This document shows, piece after piece, positions 16,004 to 22,478 of a DNA stretch of 29,985 nucleotides. The stretch lies in assembly GCA_035693805.1 (NCBI GenBank), contig DASSGA010000045.1, forward strand, positions 1-29,985, given 5' to 3'. Each line of letters begins with the position of its first letter. Position 1 is the first letter of the stretch. Under the pieces are notes generated by a model. It searched no databases and was not told where the DNA came from. It saw only the letters and a program-made list of their open reading frames with translations. The stretch comes from Kaftiobacterium sp035693805 (GTDB lineage Bacteria > Sysuimicrobiota > Sysuimicrobiia > Sysuimicrobiales > Kaftiobacteriaceae). The position numbers were made by a program, and so were the translations under genes.

Positions 16004-16357
16004 ATGCTCGGAGCGGTAACGCGGAAACTGAACCGGGACAGCGGAGAGCGCAAGGCGCTGTTTCGCGATCTCGTCAGCGCCCTGATTACCCATGGGCGCA
16101 TCGAGACCACGGTGGCTAAGGCCAAGGAGACGAAGAAGATCACCGACAGCCTGGTGACGCTCGCCCTGCGCGGCGACGTGCACGCCCGAAGGCAGGCGAT
16201 GCGGTTGCTGACCGATCCCGCCGTGGTGAAACGGCTGTTCACGGAGGTCGCGCCGAAGTACCAGGGCGCCGGCCGCGGCGGCTACACGCGGGTGATCCGG
16301 ACGCGGACCCGCCGGGGCGATGCCTCCGACATGGCGATCGTCGAGCTGGTGTCGTAG
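16004..16357 (+). CDS. rplQ: 50S ribosomal protein bL17
   Basis: bL17 lies near the tunnel exit. The 117-residue product has the family block RKALFRDLVSALITHGRIETTVAKAKE and the C-terminal AGRGGYTRVIRTRTRRGDASDMAIVEL. The extreme N-terminus reads MLGAVTRKLNRDSGE, whereas most bL17 begin MRHRK-G-KL-R, so the usual basic residues 2-5 are changed. GCAGAGGAGCC precedes ATG 16004. It is the last ribosomal gene; a terminator follows 39 nt after the stop. Confidence 0.96.
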   Translation: MLGAVTRKLNRDSGERKALFRDLVSALITHGRIETTVAKAKETKKITDSLVTLALRGDVHARRQAMRLLTDPAVVKRLFTEVAPKYQGAGRGGYTRVIRTRTRRGDASDMAIVELVS

Positions 16358-16396
16358 GCATCACCGCGACAGGGCGCACACAACCGTAAGGAGGAT

Positions 16397-16424
16397 AGGC
16401 CAGAGAGGTCTCTCTGGCCTTTTT
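16397..16424 (+). terminator. Intrinsic terminator after rplQ
   Basis: The 10-nt arm AGGCCAGAGA (16397-16406), a GGTC loop and the perfect complement TCTCTGGCCT (16411-16420) are followed by TTTT (16421-16424). This is a classic Rho-independent terminator for the alpha operon. A strong ribosome binding site, TAAGGAGGAT, lies just before the stem (16387-16396) without an adjacent start codon. Confidence 0.9.
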
Positions 16425-16426
16425 CC

Positions 16427-16435
16427 ATGGTCTGA
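16427..16435 (+). other. Two-codon ORF ending on the ecfA1 start
   Basis: ATG GTC TGA at 16427-16435 is a minimal open reading frame whose stop shares its last base with the ecfA1 ATG (TGATG). It follows the terminator stem directly. If that stem folds, the ribosome binding site at 16388-16395 would be brought close to this ATG. Whether it is translated is unknown. Confidence 0.35.
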
Positions 16436-17307
16436 TGCCGCCGCTGATCGAGATCCGCAGTCTGCGTCACGTCTACAACGCCGGCACCCCGAATGCGGTG
16501 GTGGCCGTCGACGGCATCTCGCTGACCGTGGAGCGCGGGGAGTTTCTGGCCATCGTCGGCGGCAACGGCTCGGGGAAGTCCACGCTGGCCAAGCATCTCA
16601 ACGCGCTGCTCCTGCCCACCGAGGGCGAGGTGCGCGTGGATGGGCTCGACACGCGCGACCGCGCCTCGGTGTGGGACATCCGCCAGCGCGTCGGCATGGT
16701 CTTCCAGAACCCCGACAACCAGCTCGTCGCCACCGTGGTGGAGGAAGACATCGCCTTCGGCCCCGAGAACCTGGGCGTGCCGCGGGGCGAGATCGTCGCG
16801 CGCGTCCAGGAAGCCCTTGCCGCCGTGGACATGCTGGAGTACCGGCGCCACGCCCCGCACCTGCTGAGCGGGGGCCAGAAGCAGCGGGTCGCGATCGCCG
16901 GCATCCTCGCCATGCGGCCGCAGTGCCTCGTGCTTGACGAGGCGACGACGATGCTCGATCCCCTCGGACGGCGCGAGGTCCTCGAGACCGTCCGGCGTCT
17001 CAACGCGGGCGGGGTGACCGTCATCCACATCACACATACCATGGATGAGGCCGTGCTCGCCCATCGCGTCATCGCCTTGCAGGCGGGCCGGATCGGACTG
17101 GAAGGCCCGCCGGCGCAGGTCTTTGACCGCGCCGGCGAGCTTGAGGCGATGGGCCTCACGCTGCCGCTCATTCCGGCCCTCGCCCGCACCTTGCGGGCCG
17201 ATGGCCTGCCGCTTCGGGAGGGCATCTTGTTCGCCGAGCAGTTCGTGGACGCCGTGGCCGCGCTTGCCGCCGACACCGCCTGGAGGAGCCGCAATGGCGT
17301 TCATTGA
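16435..17307 (+). CDS. ecfA1: ECF transporter ATPase A1
   Basis: EcfA1 is one of two ATPases in the energy-coupling-factor module that powers uptake of vitamins and metal ions with exchangeable S components. The 290-residue product has Walker A GGNGSGKST (42-50), Q-loop Gln91 in FQNPDNQ, signature LSGGQ (144-148), Walker B CLVLDEAT (164-171) and H-loop His201. FQNPDNQLVATVVEEDIAFGPENLG is typical of EcfA/CbiO. ATG 16435 has no adjacent ribosome binding site; only the one upstream of the terminator stem. The end overlaps ecfA2 by 14 nt. No S-component gene is in the window, as expected for a group II module. Confidence 0.95.
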   Translation: MPPLIEIRSLRHVYNAGTPNAVVAVDGISLTVERGEFLAIVGGNGSGKSTLAKHLNALLLPTEGEVRVDGLDTRDRASVWDIRQRVGMVFQNPDNQLVATVVEEDIAFGPENLGVPRGEIVARVQEALAAVDMLEYRRHAPHLLSGGQKQRVAIAGILAMRPQCLVLDEATTMLDPLGRREVLETVRRLNAGGVTVIHITHTMDEAVLAHRVIALQAGRIGLEGPPAQVFDRAGELEAMGLTLPLIPALARTLRADGLPLREGILFAEQFVDAVAALAADTAWRSRNGVH

Positions 17308-18151
17308 GTGCGACGCGCTCACCCACATCTACCTGAAGGGCACGCCGATGGAGACCGTTGCCGTGCGCGAGGTCACGCTGCGCATCGACCAGGGCGAGTT
17401 CGTGGCCATCATCGGGCCCACCGGGTCGGGCAAGTCAACGCTGGTGCAGCACTTCAACGCCCTGCTCCGACCGACGTCGGGGACGGTGCGGATCGGCGGC
17501 GTGGACATCTCGGACCCCAAGGCCGACCGCAGGGCCGTGCGCCGGCAGGTCGGGTTGCTCTTCCAGTATCCCGAGCATCAACTGTTCGAAGAGACGGTCT
17601 TCGGAGACGTCTCGTTCGGCCCGAAGAATCTCGGCCTGCCGCCGGACGAGGTGAAGACGCGCGTCGAGGAAGCCCTGAGGTCGGTCGGATTGGACCCCAC
17701 GGAGTTCGGCCCGCGGTCGCCCTTCTCGCTGTCCGGCGGGGAGATGCGCCGCGTTGCCGCCGCCGGGGTCCTGGCCATGTCCCCGACGGTGCTCGTGCTC
17801 GACGAACCCGCGGCCGGTCTCGATCCCCGGGGCAAGGTCGAGTTGCTCGGTCACTTCCGCGCGCTCCACGCCCACCGTGGGATCACCGTCGTCCTGATCA
17901 CGCACAGCATGGACGAAGCCGCCGCCCTGGCCAAGCGCGTCGTGGTGCTCGACCGCGGGCGGGTCGTGATGGACGGCCCATCGCGCGAGGTGTTCATGCG
18001 CACCGGCGAGCTGGCGGCCCTCGGGCTCGGGGTGCCCGCCGCGACGGACCTCGTCCGGCGGCTGCGCGCCCGGGGGCTGCCGGTCCGGGAGAACGTGCTC
18101 ACGGTGGACGAGGCGCATCAGGCGATCCGGGAGGCGCTCGGATGGAGCTGA
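17294..18151 (+). CDS. ecfA2: ECF transporter ATPase A2
   Basis: EcfA2 forms the ATPase heterodimer with EcfA1. The 285-residue product has Walker A GPTGSGKST (41-49), Q-loop in FQYPEHQLFEETVFGDVSFGPKNLG, signature LSGGE (146-150), Walker B LVLDEPAAGLD and H-loop His204. FQYPEHQLFE is diagnostic for EcfA2. ATG 17294 lies inside the last codons of ecfA1, with TGGAGGAGCC as ribosome binding site. Longer in-frame starts upstream lie within ecfA1 and are not supported. The end overlaps ecfT by 10 nt. Confidence 0.95.
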   Translation: MAFIECDALTHIYLKGTPMETVAVREVTLRIDQGEFVAIIGPTGSGKSTLVQHFNALLRPTSGTVRIGGVDISDPKADRRAVRRQVGLLFQYPEHQLFEETVFGDVSFGPKNLGLPPDEVKTRVEEALRSVGLDPTEFGPRSPFSLSGGEMRRVAAAGVLAMSPTVLVLDEPAAGLDPRGKVELLGHFRALHAHRGITVVLITHSMDEAAALAKRVVVLDRGRVVMDGPSREVFMRTGELAALGLGVPAATDLVRRLRARGLPVRENVLTVDEAHQAIREALGWS

Positions 18152-18972
18152 CCCGCTACGTCACCATTGGGCAGTACATCCCGCGCGACTCCGCGGTGCA
18201 TCGCCTCGATCCCCGCACGAAGATCGCCACGGTGACGATGCTCATGGTGGCCATCTTCATCGTGCGCGACTTCGCCGGCTATGCGCTGCTCACGGCCTTC
18301 CTGCTCGGCGTCATCGTGGCCTCGCAGATCCCGATCGGCTACGTCCTGCGGGGCCTGCGGCCCATCCTCTTCTTGCTTCTGCTGACCGTGATCCTGAACA
18401 CCTTCTTCAGCGGGGTGCGCGAGGGGACATCCCTCTTTCACATCCGCGGCATCATCGTGTATCGGGAGGCGGTGGTGCGGGCCGTCTTCATCGGCTACCG
18501 GCTGATCACCCTGGTCGCGGTGACGTCCCTGCTCACCTTCACGACCTCCCCGGTTGAGCTCACCGACGGTATCGAGCGTATCCTCCGGCCGTTCCGCCGG
18601 ATCGGCGTGCCGGCGCATGAGCTGGCAATGATGATGACCATCGCCCTGCGCTTCATCCCTACGCTCCTCGAGGAGACGGAGAAGATCATGAAGGCGCAGA
18701 TGGCCCGAGGAGCGGAGTTCGACCGTGGCGGGGCGCTGCGTCGCGCACGGGCGCTCGTGCCGGTGCTCGTGCCGCTGTTCGTCAGCGCCTTCCGGCGGGC
18801 CGACGAACTGGCCCTCGCGATGGAGGCCCGCTGCTACCGGGGCGGGGAGTACCGCACGCGGATGAAGGAGCTGCGCTTCGCCCCACGCGACGGCATCGCC
18901 CTCGCCGTGGCCCTGGCCGCCGCGGTCGCGATCGCCATCCCCTACGGGCTCTGGCAGCGTCTCGTGCTGTGA
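18142..18972 (+). CDS. ecfT: ECF transporter transmembrane subunit T
   Basis: EcfT is the membrane scaffold that links both ATPases with the substrate-binding S component. The 276-residue product has several hydrophobic segments (about residues 28-62, 74-90, 112-135, 205-217 and 252-268). The two coupling-helix motifs are Ala188-Arg-Gly190 in AQMARGAEF and Ala229-Arg-Cys231 in EARCYRGG. FIPTLLEETEKIMKAQ is typical of the family. ATG 18142 is within ecfA2 and its stop overlaps the truA GTG, so all four genes are coupled. Confidence 0.95.
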   Translation: MELTRYVTIGQYIPRDSAVHRLDPRTKIATVTMLMVAIFIVRDFAGYALLTAFLLGVIVASQIPIGYVLRGLRPILFLLLLTVILNTFFSGVREGTSLFHIRGIIVYREAVVRAVFIGYRLITLVAVTSLLTFTTSPVELTDGIERILRPFRRIGVPAHELAMMMTIALRFIPTLLEETEKIMKAQMARGAEFDRGGALRRARALVPVLVPLFVSAFRRADELALAMEARCYRGGEYRTRMKELRFAPRDGIALAVALAAAVAIAIPYGLWQRLVL

Positions 18973-19706
18973 GCCGGAACGTCAAGCTCACCATCGAGTA
19001 CGACGGCACGGACTTCTCGGGCTGGCAGCGGCTGAAGGGGCGGCCCTCCATCCAGGCGGCGATCGAGCGGGCCATCCAGGCCGTCACGAAGGAGAAGGTC
19101 AATCTCATCGGGGCCGGCCGGACCGATGCCGGCGTCCACGCCCTCGGCCAGGTGGCGAACTTCACGACGGAGGGTCGCGTGGCGGTCGATCGGATCCCGC
19201 CGGCGCTGAACCACCATCTCCCTCCGAGCATCCGGATCCTCGACGCAGTGGAGGTCGACGCCGCGTTTCACGCCCGGTACTCCGCGACCGGCCGCACGTA
19301 TCGCTACGCGGTCCTGAACCGCCAGGCCCCCTCGGCCATCCTCCGCGCTCACGCCGTGCATATCCCGCAGCACCTGGACCTGAACGCCGTCGCCGAGGCC
19401 ATCGCTGCCCTGCGCGGCACCCACGCCTTCACCGCCTTCCGGGCGACGGGCTCGGGCGAGCGCACCACAGTCTGCACGATGCGCCGGGCCGACGTCGCGC
19501 ACAGCGGCGACATGGTCATCTTCACCTTCGAGGCGGACCGTTTTCTCCGCCACATGGTGCGGCTGATCGTCGGGACGCTGCTGAAGGTAGGGGAGGGGAA
19601 GCTCGCCCCGGAGGCCGCAGGCGAGATCCTCGCCTCGGAGGACAATCACCGCGCCGGCCCGCGGGCGCCCGCCCTCGGGCTGTTTCTGGTGCGCGTGACC
19701 TACTGA
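18969..19706 (+). CDS. truA: tRNA pseudouridine(38-40) synthase
   Basis: TruA makes pseudouridine at positions 38-40 of the anticodon arm of many tRNAs. The 245-residue product starts with GTG 18969 (GTGA overlap with ecfT). It begins NVKLTIEYDGTDFSGWQ, carries the catalytic GAGRTDAGVHALGQVANF with Asp53, and RFLRHMVRLIVGTLL near the end. The ecfA1-ecfA2-ecfT-truA order is common in Gram-positive bacteria. There, rplM and rpsI usually follow; here a tRNA gene and a sugar cluster follow instead. Its stop TGA is also part of the tRNA promoter. Confidence 0.97.
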   Translation: MSRNVKLTIEYDGTDFSGWQRLKGRPSIQAAIERAIQAVTKEKVNLIGAGRTDAGVHALGQVANFTTEGRVAVDRIPPALNHHLPPSIRILDAVEVDAAFHARYSATGRTYRYAVLNRQAPSAILRAHAVHIPQHLDLNAVAEAIAALRGTHAFTAFRATGSGERTTVCTMRRADVAHSGDMVIFTFEADRFLRHMVRLIVGTLLKVGEGKLAPEAAGEILASEDNHRAGPRAPALGLFLVRVTY

Positions 19707-19712
19707 TATAAT
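19704..19712 (+). promoter_or_regulatory. Extended -10 promoter for the tRNA gene
   Basis: TGA TATAAT forms a perfect extended -10 (TGn plus TATAAT at 19707-19712). No good -35 is present at 19684-19689. The predicted start of transcription is about 19719, two bases before the tRNA 5' end. The TGA is also the truA stop codon. Confidence 0.75.
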
Positions 19713-19720
19713 CGGGTGGC

Positions 19721-19795
19721 GGGCCCGTAGCTCAAGGGTAGAGCAGCACCCTCATAAGGTGGAGGGTCCTGGTTCGAATCCAGGCGGGCCCACCA
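19721..19795 (+). tRNA. tRNA with CAU anticodon (elongator Met or Ile2)
   Basis: The 75-nt gene folds into a full cloverleaf. The acceptor stem is GGGCCCG/CGGGCCC (19721-19727 and 19785-19791), the D stem GCTC/GAGC, the anticodon loop CTCATAA with CAT at 19753-19755, and the T arm CCTGG-TTCGAAT-CCAGG. CCA is encoded (19793-19795), after discriminator A. The paired G1-C72 excludes initiator tRNA. Elongator Met and lysidine-modified Ile2 both have CAU, and sequence alone here does not decide. The first anticodon-stem pair is a G27-G43 mismatch (19746 and 19762). Confidence 0.93.
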
Positions 19796-19884
19796 GTCCC
19801 CAGGTGGGCGGCGCTTCGCCACCCCCCGACCGCGCGTTACGTTCGCTGAGGTGAACTCCCGCGGGGCGCAGCGTGCCGTTCTGC

Positions 19885-19904
19885 CGCCGGATTCCGGTGT
19901 TTTT
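19885..19904 (+). terminator. Candidate terminator downstream of the tRNA
   Basis: CGCCGG (19885-19890), an ATT loop and CCGGTG (19894-19899, one G-T pair) are followed by five T (19900-19904). This is a weak but plausible intrinsic terminator for the tRNA transcript, 90 nt after its end. A nearer hairpin at 19803-19823 (GGTGG/CCACC arms) has no T-run and could help 3' processing. Confidence 0.45.
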
Positions 19905-19940
19905 GACCGCCCAAACCGATACACACTCCGCCCGATTGTT

Positions 19941-19969
19941 GCCCACAAGACGCAGCGTCCATAGTGGGC
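19941..19969 (+). repeat. Nested inverted repeat upstream of the sugar cluster
   Basis: GCCCAC (19941-19946) pairs with GTGGGC (19964-19969), and inside GACG (19949-19952) pairs with CGTC (19956-19959). The whole can form a two-part hairpin in RNA or act as a binding site in DNA. The remainder of the 19796-20077 gap holds the terminator and operator listed separately and otherwise nothing I recognise. Confidence 0.4.
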
Positions 19970-19975
19970 CTGGAG

Positions 19976-20003
19976 TTGTCATGACATGATGACAATCCAT
20001 CAT
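19976..20003 (+). promoter_or_regulatory. Candidate promoter and operator of the sugar cluster
   Basis: TTGTCAT (19976-19982) and ATGACAA (19989-19995) are perfect 7-bp inverted arms with a 6-bp spacer; TGTCATGACA at 19977-19986 is itself a perfect palindrome. TTGTCA (19976-19981) matches TTGACA at 5 of 6 positions and is followed after 16 bp by CATCAT (19998-20003), a 4 of 6 match to TATAAT. The overlap of arms with the -35 and spacer would suit a repressor, and the GntR-type gene at 26848 is the obvious candidate. ATGATG/CATCAT is a second overlapping repeat. Confidence 0.5.
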
Positions 20004-20077
20004 CCTCCGACAGTCCCCGGGAGGTGAGACGAAGACCTCGGTGAAGTTCATGCGACTCTCGCGAAAGGAGTGACACG

Positions 20078-21478
20078 ATGGAGCCAGACATGAAGAGTCT
20101 GGTGCGCGAGCTGGAGGAGGGCAGGATCAGCCGGCGTGAGTTCATCCGCCGCGCGGTGCTCATGGGGGTGGCCCTTCCTATCGCGCAGAAGCTGGCCGCG
20201 TTCGGCCAGGCGCCGGTTTTTGGGGCGCAGGCGTACCGGTTCGGGTCGTACACGAGCAAACCGTTCGCGGGCAAGACGATCACCGTCGCCCTCGTCGGCG
20301 AGCCTCGCTCGGATGCCGTCAAGAAGATGCTCCCCGAGTTTGAGCAGAAGACGGGGATCAAGACCAACGTCGATATTCTGCCGTATCCGACGCTCCAGGA
20401 GAAGCAGGCGGTGGCCCTTACCCAGAAGACGGGAGCCTACGACATCGTCCACGTGGACTGCGTCTGGGTCGGGCAGTATGCCGGCCAGGGCTGGGTCGTC
20501 CCCGCGACCGACTTCGTCAATCGCAGCGACCCGAAGGTCCTGAACATCACCGACTTCCTGCCGCGCGTGCTGGCGGAGCAGGGCTCCTGGGAAGGCGTCG
20601 TGTTCGGCCTCCCATTCATCCAGGCGGTGTTCGGTCTCCACATCCGGACGGACATCTTCAAGAAGTACAGCCTGAAGGTCCCCCAGACCTGGGATGAGCT
20701 GAAGAGCACCGCCAAGTTCATCACCGAGAAGGAGCGCGGGAACGGCGTCTACGGCCTCACGATCATGGGCCGCCGCGGCGTTCAGCTGCAGTGCACTTGG
20801 GACAACTTCCTGTGGTCCTGGGGCGGCGACTGGTACGACAAGGACTACCGGCCGACGATCAACAGCGCGGCGGCCGTGGAGTCCCTCGAGTTCATGAAGA
20901 GTCTCCTGCCCTATGCGCTGCCCGGCGTGCTGACGTATGACTGGGACGAGAACGCCCAGGCCTTCGCGCAGGGCAAGGCGGCGATGAACCTGCAGTGGCA
21001 GAACGCCGCGCCGACCTTCGCGGATCCATCGAAGTCGAAGATCGTCGGGAAGTTCGACTTCGAGCTGATCCCGGGGAAGAAGCAGGCTAACGGTTCGATC
21101 CTGCGCACCCCCACGTTCGGCGGTTGGGGCCTGATGATCCCGGTCGACGCGAAGAACAAAGAGGCCGCGTGGGAGTGGATCGTCTGGGCCACGTCGGTGG
21201 CGATGGAGAAGGAGCTGGCGAAGGCGATGCCCGGATCGCGCCGGTCCTCCCTGAGCGACCCGGTGATGCAGAAGCAGCATGTCGAGTACAAGAACATGCT
21301 GAAGTCCCTGGAGTTCTCCAAGGGCCGCCCGCGCCTCACGGTCTACTCCGAGATGGCTGATGCCATCGAGGTTGCACTGTCGGAGACCCTGACCGGCGGC
21401 AAGACGGCGAAGGTCGCGCTCGACGACGCCAACCGGCGTCTGGAGGTCATCCTCCGGCGCGGAGGATACCTCAAGTAG
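20078..21478 (+). CDS. ABC transporter sugar-binding protein with Tat-type signal
   Basis: The 466-residue product is an extracellular solute-binding protein (family 1, CUT1 type) that would capture a sugar, polyol or oligosaccharide. Near the N-terminus is a twin-arginine motif, SRREFI at residues 18-23, followed by a short hydrophobic stretch, so export by Tat is likely. The mature part has KTITVALVGEPRSDAVKKML, the YDIVHVDCVWVGQYAGQGW loop, FGLPFIQAVFGLHIRTDIF, VPQTWDEL and WDNFLWSWGGDWYD, typical for this fold. AAAGGAG precedes ATG 20078. It is the first gene of the catabolic cluster; a strong stem-loop follows, which may keep its mRNA at a higher level than that of the permeases. The substrate is unknown. 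Confidence 0.93.
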   Translation: MEPDMKSLVRELEEGRISRREFIRRAVLMGVALPIAQKLAAFGQAPVFGAQAYRFGSYTSKPFAGKTITVALVGEPRSDAVKKMLPEFEQKTGIKTNVDILPYPTLQEKQAVALTQKTGAYDIVHVDCVWVGQYAGQGWVVPATDFVNRSDPKVLNITDFLPRVLAEQGSWEGVVFGLPFIQAVFGLHIRTDIFKKYSLKVPQTWDELKSTAKFITEKERGNGVYGLTIMGRRGVQLQCTWDNFLWSWGGDWYDKDYRPTINSAAAVESLEFMKSLLPYALPGVLTYDWDENAQAFAQGKAAMNLQWQNAAPTFADPSKSKIVGKFDFELIPGKKQANGSILRTPTFGGWGLMIPVDAKNKEAAWEWIVWATSVAMEKELAKAMPGSRRSSLSDPVMQKQHVEYKNMLKSLEFSKGRPRLTVYSEMADAIEVALSETLTGGKTAKVALDDANRRLEVILRRGGYLK

Positions 21479-21485
21479 GAGCCCA

Positions 21486-21517
21486 GGGGCCTCCGGCGAA
21501 ATGGCGCCGGAGGCCCC
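21486..21517 (+). repeat. Perfect 13-bp stem-loop spanning the permease start codon
   Basis: Arms GGGGCCTCCGGCG (21486-21498) and CGCCGGAGGCCCC (21505-21517) are exact complements; the 6-nt loop AAATGG holds the ATG (21501-21503) of the first permease. No T-run follows, so it is not a simple terminator. It may stabilise the mRNA of the binding protein gene and restrain permease translation. Confidence 0.85.
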
Positions 21518-22475
21518 GGACGTTCAGCCGCCGACGCGCGTGGCCCGTTCCGTTCACCCGACGATCGCCGCGACCCCGCTGCCGCAGTCCCGCCGGCCTA
21601 TCGCACGTGTACCGGTGTGGCTCGTCTTCCTGGGCCCCACCGTCTTCGTACTCCTGGCCATCACCGTGTTTCCGCTGGTCTACTCCCTGGCGCTCAGCCT
21701 GCACTCGTGGACGATGGGGGCGCGTGCCGGCTGGCGCTGGGTGGGTCTGCAGAACTTCGCCATGGTCCTGCGGGCCGATCCGTACTTCTGGACGTCGGTG
21801 AGGGTCACCCTCGCCTACGTCGGGGCTGCGGTCGGGCTCGAGCTCTTGCTGGGGCTGGCCATCGCCCTGCTGCTGAACCGCCGCGCGGACGGACGCGGGG
21901 GGACGGTGCAGACCCTGCTCATCCTGCCGACGATGATGACCCCGGTTGTCGTGGGGATCGTCTGGCGCCTTCTGTACAACCCTGACCTGGGCTTCCTGAA
22001 CTACGTGGTGTCGCGGCTGGGGCTGCCGCCACAGCACTGGCTGGGCGATCTGGGCACCGCGCTGGCCGCCGTTGTCGTCGCCGACATCTGGGAGTGGACG
22101 CCCTTCATGGCGCTCGTCATGCTGGCTGGACTCCGGGCGATGCCGCGCGACCCGTTCGAGGCCGGGGCGATCGACGGGGCGTCGGGGTGGCAGGCGTTCC
22201 GCTACATCACCCTGCCGCTGCTGACGCCGACCATCCTGGTCGGCGTGCTCATCCGGCTCATGGACGCGTTCAAAACGTTCGACCTGGTTTTCGTCCTCAC
22301 CAAAGGGGGGCCGGGGATGAGCACCGAGGTGCTCAGTTACTACACCTACCGGTACGGTTTCAAGTTCTTCCACATGGGGTACGCGGCAGCGCTGTCGTAC
22401 GTCCTGCTGGCCATCGTCGTGATCATCAGCCAGATCTTTGTGCGCCGGCTGGCGCACCACGAAGTGGAGCTCTAG
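21501..22475 (+). CDS. ABC sugar transporter permease, MalF-like
   Basis: The 324-residue product is an integral membrane subunit of a CUT1 importer. About 37 N-terminal residues are hydrophilic, then come six or so membrane segments, the first at about residues 40-60 (WLVFLGPTVFVLLAITVFPL). The cytoplasmic EAA loop is at about 220-239 (EAGAIDGASGWQAFRYITLP), the contact site for the ATPase. ATG 21501 has no visible ribosome binding site and lies in the loop of a stem-loop; GTG 21540 is an alternative. The product pairs with the next permease. MalF-type homologs handle oligosaccharides and polyols. Confidence 0.93.
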   Translation: MAPEAPDVQPPTRVARSVHPTIAATPLPQSRRPIARVPVWLVFLGPTVFVLLAITVFPLVYSLALSLHSWTMGARAGWRWVGLQNFAMVLRADPYFWTSVRVTLAYVGAAVGLELLLGLAIALLLNRRADGRGGTVQTLLILPTMMTPVVVGIVWRLLYNPDLGFLNYVVSRLGLPPQHWLGDLGTALAAVVVADIWEWTPFMALVMLAGLRAMPRDPFEAGAIDGASGWQAFRYITLPLLTPTILVGVLIRLMDAFKTFDLVFVLTKGGPGMSTEVLSYYTYRYGFKFFHMGYAAALSYVLLAIVVIISQIFVRRLAHHEVEL

Positions 22476-22478
22476 GCC

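Noticed and set aside
19903..19908. TTGACC as -35 of a promoter for the sugar cluster
   Set aside because: No acceptable -10 occurs 15-19 bp downstream; TTGTCA at 19976 is a better candidate.
19700..20051. Reverse-strand ORFs over the tRNA with DSNQDPPPYEGAALPL- and GPPGFEPGPST-like products
   Set aside because: These strings are the known artefact of translating the antisense of a tRNA gene; the region is a tRNA plus regulatory DNA.
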